From Bacteroidota bacterium (lineage in GTDB: Bacteria > Bacteroidota > Bacteroidia > Chitinophagales > Saprospiraceae): DNA of 52,897 bases. The position numbers and the translations under genes are program-made. Positions 42,061 to 51,500 of this stretch are shown one piece after another. Numbering within the stretch: position 1 is the first letter of the stretch; each line of letters opens with the position of its first letter. The notes beneath the pieces were generated by a model. The model was not told where the DNA came from. It made no database searches and saw only the letters and a list, made by a program, of their open reading frames with translations. The stretch lies in assembly GCA_017858735.1 (NCBI GenBank), contig JAFMBH010000017.1:1-52897 (forward strand), read 5' to 3'.

Positions 42061-43347
42061 TTAAAAATCGCTATAAAGAACCTCATCGTTCAAAACTAGT
42101 TTTCCGTTATTGAAAACGCCAACGACCTTACCATTCATCGTTTCGTTCCAAAGGGGTGAATTTTCAGAAAGCGATGTATTATCATTTTTAAGAATAACAG
42201 TCTTAGCATTAGGCAAAAAGAAAGTAAGATTAGCTTTAGCACCTTCTTGAATGACAGGTATTTCTACCTTAAATATTCGCCGAGGATTATAAGCTAAAAT
42301 ATCAACCAGGTTAATTAGAGGAAGTTCAGAAAAATGAGTTCTTAACATTTGAAAAATTTGTTGCAAAGATATTGAACCAAAGGATGCATAAGGAAATTCT
42401 AATTTTTTATGTTCTGATTCCCATGGCAAATGATTGGAACTAATCAACTGAATGGTGCCATCTAAAACAGCAGACTTCAAAGCCATTTTATCATTTTCCG
42501 TTCTCAAGGGGGGCATCAATTTAAAGTTAACGTCAAAAGATTCCAGATCATCTTCTGAAAAAACCAAATTGAAAATAGGTACGGCAGCAAAAAGCGATTG
42601 ATTTAACTTTTCTGATTTTTGCAATCTGTCAACCCCTACTTTTGAGCTCAAGCCCCAAAGCAATAGTTTCCCATCAGCATAATCGAGTAAAGAAAGATCT
42701 CGCTGAATCATTAAATCTTCGGCAACGTCAGGAATACCCGGAAGCCCCAACAAGGCACTTATTCTACCTTCATGAATTTGTCCATCCACGGCCAGATTAA
42801 AATCCATAGGAAAATGGATACAAATACCAGCGAAGCCGTTCATATATTTCAATGCCCGGTAAAATAATCCTGCATTATCCACAGGTTTCAGACCATCAGA
42901 AAAACCAATGGCTCCCGCTTTATGTAAATCCATAAGCTCTGCCATTTCTTTACCTTCTCCTTTTTCGCTTAATGAGGCAATTGGGAAAATTTCAACGGCT
43001 TCCTGCTCGTTTGATTGAGTTAAATAATGAATCGCCGCTTTATTGTCCACCCGTGGATATGTATCGGGCCACGGAGCTAATGCAGTGAAGCCACCTGCTG
43101 CTGCGGTAGCTCTCAATGAAGATAAGGATTCCCGGTGTTCTTCTCCCGGATCACCATGACTAGCACCAAGATCCATCCAACCAATAGAAACATGAAGGTC
43201 ATCCATCACAATAACCTTTGCGTCAGATGCTATCAAATCAACACCGATTTTACGTATTATGCCTTCACTGATTAATATATCTACTTTACCCGATGTTGAG
43301 GGAAAACTTCGGTCAACCAGTGTGACGTTTTTAAATAACCAAGTCAT
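42061..43347 (-). CDS. Dihydroorotase homologue lacking most catalytic residues (probably non-catalytic)
   Basis: The 428-residue product has the amidohydrolase fold and aligns along its length with class I dihydroorotases (AAAGGFTALAPWPDTYP, EGRISALLGLPGIPDVAEDLM). The active-site motifs are broken, however. The metal HxH after the first strand reads MDLGAS (D59, then G61 and S63). The catalytic Asp motif DHAPH appears as SNHLPW (304-309) with Asn for Asp. The segment where a metal His lies in a CHVS-like motif reads LLLWGLSS. Only the His in CIHFPMD looks kept. It is therefore probably a PyrC-prime-type protein that regulates or scaffolds another enzyme. No aspartate carbamoyltransferase gene is present in the window. 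It is the third gene of the batA operon. Confidence 0.82.
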   Translation of the reverse strand: MTWLFKNVTLVDRSFPSTSGKVDILISEGIIRKIGVDLIASDAKVIVMDDLHVSIGWMDLGASHGDPGEEHRESLSSLRATAAAGGFTALAPWPDTYPRVDNKAAIHYLTQSNEQEAVEIFPIASLSEKGEGKEMAELMDLHKAGAIGFSDGLKPVDNAGLFYRALKYMNGFAGICIHFPMDFNLAVDGQIHEGRISALLGLPGIPDVAEDLMIQRDLSLLDYADGKLLLWGLSSKVGVDRLQKSEKLNQSLFAAVPIFNLVFSEDDLESFDVNFKLMPPLRTENDKMALKSAVLDGTIQLISSNHLPWESEHKKLEFPYASFGSISLQQIFQMLRTHFSELPLINLVDILAYNPRRIFKVEIPVIQEGAKANLTFFLPNAKTVILKNDNTSLSENSPLWNETMNGKVVGVFNNGKLVLNDEVLYSDF

Positions 43348-43358
43348 TGTCGAGGGAA

Positions 43359-45674
43359 TTATTGAACTAATTTAGGGTATCGCCTATTATTTACCCATAT
43401 AAAATCATTATCTGTTTTAGTTAAAACAGAAGATAAGGGTCTGACTAACATTTCATCAATAAAAACATTTGTTTTTTTAAGATCTGGATTATTCGCAATA
43501 ATCGTTATTTGACTTCCACTGCGATGAAGAACCCAGGGTATTTCAATCAAGGCCCAGCCATTGTCGTCAAAAACATGAATATTGGGGTGCGAAGGAAAGA
43601 CCTCTTCATATTTGTCCTTGTTTTTTGTTACCTCTATGATTGTAAATTGAGAAGTAGCGCGTTTGTCCTCATCTATGTACATCCAAATAGAAAATATCCA
43701 AGGCCCCTCTTTTGCATTATCAGCAACCTTTCCTTTAAATAAAACATCGCCAGAGTTCAGCAAATATTTGCAGCCACTATTACCCGCATATTTTTGTTGG
43801 TTAACATTCCCCTTATTCCAATCTTCGAATAAAAATTCAGCATCATCCTCTGACGAATAGGTATTTGTATTTGTTTTCAATGTAGATGACATCAAAATAT
43901 TTGCCTCTTTGACTTTATCCTGTATTGATTTTTCAAAAGAATTATACGGCAATAAGTAAAGAGACATTCTGTCCTCGTCATGTAAAATAGAGGCATATTT
44001 TAGCAGGTGAGCGTATGGTTTTCCCCTCTCATTTTCCAGATTGCTTTTATCTACCATTAAAAGGAAAGGACGTTGGTCATTCAGGCCTTTTAAAAGCAAA
44101 GGATATTTATATGGTTCACTCACCCATTGTAACTGATTAATCGTTTGTTTACGTGAAGTTCTGGTTAGCATTGCACTATTGGTAGGCAATCCTGTTTTTG
44201 CCGACATCAACAAAGCCTTTTGCAAGATAAAACCTTCCGGTTCTATCCAAAATTGATCAGAACCAAGATTAAAATATGGAATCGATAATATAGACTGGAA
44301 TTTTTCCGGCTGAATACCTGTTAAAAAACTTAGTTTTCTACCCATTTCAAGTTCGGGAATAGCCTCCATACCTACATTCAATTTTCTATGATAATGGATA
44401 AGATCTAAGGACATGAGAGCGAAATAAATACTCCAAACAAAAAAGGCAATTCCTTTTCCTTTAAAAAATCTAAATAAAGAAACGGCCATTAAAATATGAA
44501 TGACGTAATAAAATACCCAGGCAAATCTACCAACAGATCTAAATTGTCTAAAAGGTCCAGTGTAAGATAATAAACCTTCAAAACCACTAATAATGAATGG
44601 TAAACCAAATGAAATAAGTAACAATAAAATAGCTGATAACACCACCGCTAGTAACCCGGAATCCTTTACAGAAAAGAGTTTGTAAAAATAATTCCTATGC
44701 TTCGGTAAAAAATGAATAACTATAAGAAGCAGTAAAAAGAATGGAAAAGTAAGACCGAGATAATGGTATCTTTCGATATCTGAAAATGTCTCCCATTTAA
44801 TGGAAAAGAGATGATTACTCACCCAACGCCAAAATGGATTGTCCTGGGAAAATAATAATCCACCAGGTGTAGCATTAAACTGAAAGAAGCCCCAGGGTTG
44901 TGGACTTCGGTCTAAAGGTTGATTTCCGCCATTTACCCATATAAATAATAGGGAAAATGGAATAAACACTGCACCTAATAAATGCATTATAAAAACGGGA
45001 ACCGGCGGTTTTTTCTCTGAAAAAAAATACCAAAAAAAGGAGAAAAGTAATGAAAAGGAGAATATGAAAGCAACATAATAAAAGTGAATACCTGCTGCAA
45101 GAAAGGTGAGTATTATGAGGGGAACGAGGGTTTTAAAATAGGGCTTTTTACTATACATTAGCCAATAGTACAACAAGCCAGGAATAACGGCCAGGTGAGC
45201 CAAACCCAAATGAGCTTCCATTCTCAATAATTGGGGTGATAAAAAAGCAATGGTTAAGGATGTCGCGGCAGCTAAATAAAAAGGTAAACCGAGTAAAAGA
45301 CCTATCTTATAAACGTATAAGACGCCTACCAAAAAACTGAGAAGAAGTAGAAAATGAATAATTTTTGGCAAATAATCTGTGAGGTCTACCCCATTATTAT
45401 ATAGCCATTTTAAAGGAAATGATACAGTTGACAAACCGTCAGCCGCAATAATATTTTCTCCGTAAGGATAATTCATTCCATCATATTGATTGAACGTTTT
45501 ATCAAATTTAATATGATAAAGTGGCACCAGATAGCTTTTAATGCCATCTCCATAAGGCTCAACTACGTAATGAGGTGGAAGATTAATCCATTCGCTCCAC
45601 CGATAACTTATTAAGGATAAGGTAAGAAGACAAAATAAAATGAACCAACTTGATTTTTTAAAACTATTCGGCAT
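43359..45674 (-). CDS. Large polytopic membrane protein (GT-C-like), function unknown
   Basis: The 771-residue product has about eleven membrane segments in the first 430 residues, with an early periplasmic loop containing YGDGIKSYLVPLYHIKFD and YGENIIAADG, including acidic residues like those of GT-C lipid-linked sugar transferases. Residues about 440-770 form a soluble, probably extracytoplasmic region that ends in a beta-rich, carbohydrate-binding-like part. It resembles YfhO/ArnT-like or hypothetical Bacteroidota membrane proteins, but I do not recognise the family with certainty. It is the second gene of the operon, 12 bp after batA and 11 bp before the dihydroorotase homologue. Confidence 0.75.
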   Translation of the reverse strand: MPNSFKKSSWFILFCLLTLSLISYRWSEWINLPPHYVVEPYGDGIKSYLVPLYHIKFDKTFNQYDGMNYPYGENIIAADGLSTVSFPLKWLYNNGVDLTDYLPKIIHFLLLLSFLVGVLYVYKIGLLLGLPFYLAAATSLTIAFLSPQLLRMEAHLGLAHLAVIPGLLYYWLMYSKKPYFKTLVPLIILTFLAAGIHFYYVAFIFSFSLLFSFFWYFFSEKKPPVPVFIMHLLGAVFIPFSLLFIWVNGGNQPLDRSPQPWGFFQFNATPGGLLFSQDNPFWRWVSNHLFSIKWETFSDIERYHYLGLTFPFFLLLLIVIHFLPKHRNYFYKLFSVKDSGLLAVVLSAILLLLISFGLPFIISGFEGLLSYTGPFRQFRSVGRFAWVFYYVIHILMAVSLFRFFKGKGIAFFVWSIYFALMSLDLIHYHRKLNVGMEAIPELEMGRKLSFLTGIQPEKFQSILSIPYFNLGSDQFWIEPEGFILQKALLMSAKTGLPTNSAMLTRTSRKQTINQLQWVSEPYKYPLLLKGLNDQRPFLLMVDKSNLENERGKPYAHLLKYASILHDEDRMSLYLLPYNSFEKSIQDKVKEANILMSSTLKTNTNTYSSEDDAEFLFEDWNKGNVNQQKYAGNSGCKYLLNSGDVLFKGKVADNAKEGPWIFSIWMYIDEDKRATSQFTIIEVTKNKDKYEEVFPSHPNIHVFDDNGWALIEIPWVLHRSGSQITIIANNPDLKKTNVFIDEMLVRPLSSVLTKTDNDFIWVNNRRYPKLVQ

Positions 45675-45686
45675 TCATGAAATACG

Positions 45687-47714
45687 TTATTTCCACCATC
45701 TAAGAATAAAAGTTTCCAAAATTAAAAAGATTAACGCAGCGATTAAAAAATAACGCCATAAAATTACACCTTGATTTTGCTCCGAAACATTTGCAGATAA
45801 AATGGAGGCTTCTCCGGGAGAAAAAACTTTAAAAAAATCACCTAGTTTTTCTTTAAGCTGATTAAATGAAAAGTAGGAAAGATCAGATTCCAATCTATTA
45901 AAGTTAAAGGCAAATTCATGAATGACATTATCGCTTTCGTCAACCACCTGGTATTGTCCTGCTTCCTTTAACTGACCGTTTAGTGATAAACTTAAAGACT
46001 GTCCTAAAAACCTTTGACCGGGAATAAATTCTCCTTTTAAGCCTTTGATTTTATATACTTTGTCTGTTGAAATATTGTTTAACGGAATACTTATAAGTTC
46101 ATCTATTCCGGCAATAAATGAAATAGGCTGATTTCCTCCTCCTGCAATGCCCAATTTATAGAGAAGTGGAATAAATATGTCGCTTTGATTAACCAAAGAA
46201 TTAAATTCGTTCGAAAGAGGCGCCGATGACCTGTAAAAAGTACCCCCGCCTACATTAAAGGCACTCAAATAACTGCTACCATCCCGATAGGTGAGTAACT
46301 TTTGTTCCCCAAAAATGGATGAATTTTCAAAACTAAAATTCCCTTTTGAAACAGGCAATTTCATCATAACTTTAGATGATTCGTACACATCTCTGAAAGC
46401 AAAAGATTCAAGATCTATCTCCCCCACCTGTCGTTCCACCTGACTAAAATTCAGTACCCGAGGTATTTGAAGTTTGCTAAAAAAGGCATTATAATCCGTT
46501 AATTGAGCGTTTGCTTGTGGAAAAAACAACACATTTTTCCCAGTTTCAAGGTATGATAGCAAAGTGGAAGACAAACCGGAACTTACCTCAGGAATTTCGT
46601 CTAAGATAATCAAATCATATTTATCCCATTTTTCGTAAGAAATTTTATTTGCTGGTTGATAATCTACCTTAAAAGGAGTCATTCCCGAGAAAGCTGCTGT
46701 AAAAGCCGTATTTGGTTTATCATTAGAAATAAGTAAGACCTCGACAGAAGGAATAACCTCGAAGGAAATAAAATATTTATCGTCAAACTGAATGGGATAA
46801 TCAGTAATACTTAGGGAAGCTTTTTGCCACCCAACTTTATCGAGAGAAAGGAAAACAGTATCTATTCTAGCCTCACCTGCGACCAAATTAAAAGAACCAA
46901 GAGGCCTATTTTGGCCATCAAACTGTAAGGAAAGTCTAATGTTTTCAGCCACAGCCGTTCCTCTGTTTCTAGTCTGAACAATTAAGGGAATTTTCTCCTT
47001 CCACAATCTTACTGGAGAATCAAACCAAACGGAATCGATAGAAATATTATTTTGCTCTGCTGCTTCGACAGGCACGAGCGCCTGAGAGACAGAACTATCT
47101 ACGGTTACATTGAAGTCGGAAATACTCTGTTGAAAGTCAGAAATCTGGTAAATAAATGCATTTTTTGCTTTATCATTTAATAGCGCTTGTTTTTGTTTAT
47201 CTAGAATTAACTGTAATGGATGAACTGCTGGCGAAATCTGAATTTCTTCTATCAAATCCAGAGCATCTTCCCTGGCCAAAAATCGGTTATTCCAGGAACT
47301 TGAAGCATTATTAATCAAGTAAAATTTATCTTCCCTACCAAAACCGAGAATAATATCCCTTGCTCTCTCTTTAGCAATTTCCAGCATAGGAGCATCTCTG
47401 GTAATACCTTGCATACTGAAGCTGTTATCAACAAAGATACTTATGTGTTTAATTCCCTTATTTGACATTTTACCAGAGGGAATAAAAGGTTGGGAAAACG
47501 CAAAAACGAGGGCGGCAAAAGCCAATAATCTCATGGCCAGAATTAAGCGCTTTTTTACCTTGGACCGATTTTGCTTTTCCTCCTTTATAGATTGTAGCAA
47601 ACGAACGTTACTGAAGTAAACTTTTTTGAATCGTCTGAAATGAAAAAGATGAATGATTACAGGAATAGACAGACCCAATAAACCCCACAAAAAAACAGGA
47701 AATAAAAACTGCAT
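45687..47714 (-). CDS. BatA-like membrane protein with von Willebrand factor A domain
   Basis: The 675-residue product starts with the BatA N-terminal segment: FLFPVFLWGLLGLSIPVIIHLFHFRR with YFSNVRLLQSI and a second helix (about 60-75). A vWA domain follows with a metal-binding DNSFSMQG (about residue 93). A large beta-rich periplasmic region (about 200-630) comes next, and a final transmembrane helix with a short basic tail closes the protein. Bat proteins were named for aerotolerance in Bacteroides and have unclear roles in envelope stress. The other bat genes (B, C, D) are not adjacent. It is the first gene of the six-gene operon, read from a candidate promoter TAATTTTA (minus strand, 47732-47725) with a TTTG 21 bp further upstream. 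Confidence 0.88.
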   Translation of the reverse strand: MQFLFPVFLWGLLGLSIPVIIHLFHFRRFKKVYFSNVRLLQSIKEEKQNRSKVKKRLILAMRLLAFAALVFAFSQPFIPSGKMSNKGIKHISIFVDNSFSMQGITRDAPMLEIAKERARDIILGFGREDKFYLINNASSSWNNRFLAREDALDLIEEIQISPAVHPLQLILDKQKQALLNDKAKNAFIYQISDFQQSISDFNVTVDSSVSQALVPVEAAEQNNISIDSVWFDSPVRLWKEKIPLIVQTRNRGTAVAENIRLSLQFDGQNRPLGSFNLVAGEARIDTVFLSLDKVGWQKASLSITDYPIQFDDKYFISFEVIPSVEVLLISNDKPNTAFTAAFSGMTPFKVDYQPANKISYEKWDKYDLIILDEIPEVSSGLSSTLLSYLETGKNVLFFPQANAQLTDYNAFFSKLQIPRVLNFSQVERQVGEIDLESFAFRDVYESSKVMMKLPVSKGNFSFENSSIFGEQKLLTYRDGSSYLSAFNVGGGTFYRSSAPLSNEFNSLVNQSDIFIPLLYKLGIAGGGNQPISFIAGIDELISIPLNNISTDKVYKIKGLKGEFIPGQRFLGQSLSLSLNGQLKEAGQYQVVDESDNVIHEFAFNFNRLESDLSYFSFNQLKEKLGDFFKVFSPGEASILSANVSEQNQGVILWRYFLIAALIFLILETFILRWWK

Positions 47715-47732
47715 GCTTTTGGTATAAAATTA

Positions 47733-47784
47733 GCACAATAATAAAGTTATATCCAAAGAATTAAAAATTATTCTTTTATTGTGC
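47733..47784. promoter_or_regulatory. Inverted repeat in the batA-queE divergent promoter region
   Basis: GCACAATAA (47733-47741) and TTATTGTGC (47776-47784) are perfect 9-bp reverse complements placed 15-19 bp from the two divergent start codons. They could be paired operator half-sites or matching parts of two promoters. No clear -7 consensus is present on the queE side. Confidence 0.4.
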
Positions 47785-47798
47785 AAAAATAAAGTAAA

Positions 47799-48434
47799 GT
47801 GGGATACCAAATCAAAGAAATATTTTATACACTACAAGGCGAAGGTGCTATGGCAGGCAGACCAGCTATATTTTGCCGATTTACAGGATGCAATTTATGG
47901 AGTGGGCGCGAAGAAGACAGGGCACAAGCGATTTGTACCTTTTGTGATACTGATTTCAGAGGTACTGACGGGCTAAATGGAGGAACCTATCCTGACGCAG
48001 AACATTTAGCCATGAAAATTGCTTCCTGCTGGCCAGACCTTTCAAAAGGAACTCCTTATGTGGTATGTACAGGTGGTGAACCCCTTTTACAAATGGATGT
48101 CGCGTTTACCCAGGCAGTAAAAAAGTATGGATTTGAGATAGCAGTTGAAACAAATGGAACAAAACCCATGGTAGATGGCATAGATTGGGTTTGCGTAAGC
48201 CCCAAATCAACGGCGAACCTCGTGGTAACACAAGGAAATGAACTCAAACTTGTTTACCCACAGATGGATGCTACTCCTGAACAATTTGAAAAACTTACCT
48301 TCGACCATTTTTATCTCCAACCAATGGATGGAGAAAATACGAAAACCACAGAGCAGCAAACATTGGCATATTGTTTAAATAATCCACAATGGAAAATGAG
48401 TGTTCAGGTACATAAATGGCTAAACATACCTTAA
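47799..48434 (+). CDS. queE: 7-carboxy-7-deazaguanine synthase (radical SAM)
   Basis: QueE makes 7-carboxy-7-deazaguanine for queuosine synthesis. The 211-residue protein starts at GTG 47799 and has the substrate-binding IFYTLQGEGAMAGRPAIF start. The radical-SAM cysteines at C31, C46 and C49 give the CX14CX2C spacing of the non-canonical QueE subclass. TGGEPLLQMD follows as the SAM-binding glycine-rich motif, with ETNGTKP later. Length and motifs are complete. The gene is divergent from batA; no other queuosine gene (queC, queD, queF) is in the window. SusC follows 134 bp downstream, on a separate promoter. Confidence 0.95.
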   Translation: MGYQIKEIFYTLQGEGAMAGRPAIFCRFTGCNLWSGREEDRAQAICTFCDTDFRGTDGLNGGTYPDAEHLAMKIASCWPDLSKGTPYVVCTGGEPLLQMDVAFTQAVKKYGFEIAVETNGTKPMVDGIDWVCVSPKSTANLVVTQGNELKLVYPQMDATPEQFEKLTFDHFYLQPMDGENTKTTEQQTLAYCLNNPQWKMSVQVHKWLNIP

Positions 48435-48465
48435 TTTTTAAACAATAGTAATACTATTAAATAAT

Positions 48466-48473
48466 TAGTTTTG
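48466..48473 (+). promoter_or_regulatory. Promoter -7 element for the SusC/SusD pair
   Basis: TAGTTTTG is an exact TAnnTTTG match 95 bp before the preferred start at 48569. A partial match TATTTTGC occurs at 48517-48524. Confidence 0.5.
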
Positions 48474-48568
48474 ATATTTATTAATTCATTTAGAATGATA
48501 ATTGAAATAAATAAAGTATTTTGCATTTCATATTTAAAATATTTTATTTATCAACACATTATTCTCTT

Positions 48569-51500
48569 ATGAAAAAACATTTACTTACATTATTGCTTTT
48601 TCTTGGAGTGTTTAGCCTGGCACAGGCTCAGCGTTCCATAAGCGGAAAAGTAACAGACGCTAAGGGTGAGGCGCTTATCGGCGCGAGCGTTCTCGTTAAA
48701 GGTTCTACTGGAGGCACGGTTTCCAACCTAGATGGAACCTATTCTATCAGTGTTCCTACGGGATCCAACGTTTTGATTTTCAGCTATACTGGTTTCAATA
48801 CAGTTGAAGTAACCATTGGAACTTCAAACACGGTTGACGCCACCTTAGAAGAAGGAATTTTACTAGAGGAAGCCGTTGTTACTGCTTTGGGAATCAAGCG
48901 TTCTGAAAAATCCTTAACTTACGCAGCACAGCAAATTAATAATGATCAATTGACGATTATTCGCCAAACGAACATTAATAATGCCTTAGCAGGTAAAATT
49001 GCCGGTGTACAGGTTAGAAGCCAATCTTCCATGAAGTTAAATTCAGGCGCTTCTATCCGTATCCGTGGTGCCGGATCATTGTCTGACAAAGGACCGTTGT
49101 ATGTTGTTGATGGAACACCTGTTACAAACTCTTTTGACTTCAACATGGATGATGTGGAGAGTGTTACTGTTTTAAAGGGACCTAACGCAACAGCTATTTA
49201 CGGTCAACGTGGAGATGCTGGTGTTATCGTGGTAACGACTAAAAAAGGTAATAAAGGTAAAGGTATTGGTGTAGAAGTTAACCAAAGTACTTTCTTTGAT
49301 AAAGTATATATCCTACCTGAATATCAAAACACCCACGCTGGTGGTGGTGAGTCAGAATTAATCAAATTTACATGGAACGCTGGTATGCCAGCTGATTGGA
49401 AAGCACTGGACGGCAAATTTTATCACGATTATGAGGATGACTCTAGTTGGGGCCCCAAAATGACAGGTCAGGAGTACATTCCATGGTATTCATGGTACAA
49501 AAATGATAAGAATCCTTATTATATGCAAACAGCGAAGTTGGAAGCTCAACCTAACAATATCCGCGACTTTTATAGTACTGGTATTACAACGTTAAATAAC
49601 GTAAACTTCAAAACAGGTGGCGACAACTATAATTTACGTGTTTCCTTGACAAATCAAGGTGCAAAAGGTATGTTACCAAACTCAGGTTCAGATAAATATA
49701 CAGTGGCTACAAACACCAATGTGGATTTAGGTAAGTACATCTCGATTGGAGCAAATATCAACTACGTTACCAATAGAATAACCGGTGAATTTTCCGATGG
49801 ATATGCAAACAATTCTACAGGCTCATTTAATTCATGGTTTCATCGTGATTTAGATTTCGCCAAAATGAAAGAACTTCAGGGAATGACTTCACCCGAGGGA
49901 TATTTAGCTAGCTGGAACCATTACAACGTTCCAAAATATAACACCAGTCCAAGAAATTTCTATGCCGCAAATTACTGGTATAACCCTTATGATTACTTCA
50001 ATAATAGAAATATTGTAACCAATACTCGTAGATTTTTTGGCGATGTAAATATGACCGTTAAATTAAGTGATAAACTTAAAGTTACTGGATTTATTCGCAG
50101 AAATGAATACCAAACAGATTTTGAGAACAAGGTAAATAACATATTACAATTATCCGGTTTACAAACAGGTTATTTCAATTCTTACTCAACACAATTAACT
50201 TATTTTAAGGAAGATAACTATGAAGCCATAGCAACTTATGCTGACAAATTTGGAGATATAAGTGTTGAAGCCAATGCTGGGGTAAACATGAGAACTGACA
50301 AATCGAAATCAATTTCAGGTTCGACTTCTCAGGGATTAAACGTACCTGATTTATTTACCGTAGGTAATTCAAAAGTAGCCCAAGTACCATCAGAAGGTAG
50401 ATCTTTAAAGCAGGTAAATTCTGTATATGCCAGAGGTTCTTTTGGTTATAAGAGTTTGTTATACCTTGATTGGTCGGCAAGAAACGATTGGAGTTCAGCT
50501 TTACCTACTGACGCGAACAGCTATTTTTATCCAAGTTTAGGAACGAGTTTTGTATTCAGCGAATTAACAGCTGATGTCCTTCCTTTTTTAAGCTTTGGTA
50601 AAGTTAGAGCATCTGTCGCTCAGGTAGGATCTGATTTGGGAGCCTATCAATTAGATTTATTTTACGGATTAAATGCTAATCAATGGACGGCTGGTAACTT
50701 CCTTATGGCTACGCCAAACGGATTAATTGATGCGGGTATTAAACCATCATTATCATCAGCCTTAGAGATTGGTACAGATTTAAAGTTCTTTAATAATAGA
50801 GTTGGCTTAAGTGCTACTTATTTCAAAGAAAAGAAAATTAACGAAATACTAAGTATTCCTATTACCTCTGCGAGTGGATTTGCCAGCAAATTGATTAATG
50901 CGGGTAGAATTGACCGTTGGGGCGTTGAGCTTGCTGTAGATTTAAATCCTATTAAGACAAGAGATTTAAACTGGGATATAACTTTAAACTTTGCCAGTAT
51001 CGATAATGAGGTAAAAGAGTTAACAGCAGGAATTACCGAACAATTAGTTGGTGTAAACAGCACTTTTACAGGATTTGGCGTACGTCAAGTGAATGTAGTT
51101 GGTGAAAAATGGGGACAATTACGCGGAGGAGCCATTAAACGCGATGAACAGGGAAGAGCCATTTTAGACAAAAATGGTTTATATACATCAGTACCAAACC
51201 AATATTTAGGTAGTGTTTTACCTGATGTAACAGGAGGATTTATAAGTCAGTTGACTTACAAAAATTTCTCATTCAGTTTTAATATTGACTATTCTTTTGG
51301 TGGTAAATATTACTCATTATCTGACGCATGGGGTAAATTCTCTGGATTATTCGCATCAACAGGTGCATTAAATGATAAAGGTAATAACGTTCGTGACGAT
51401 GTAAGTGCTGGTGGTGGTGTTAAAGTAGAAGGTGTAAATGCGGCAGGAGAACCAGTTTCTATGTATGCTGATGGCTTCAATTATTTCCACCAGTTTGTAA

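Noticed and set aside
48521-48568. A longer SusC starting at TTG 48521
   Set aside because: The ATG at 48569 starts a clean signal peptide; the extra residues would bury it.
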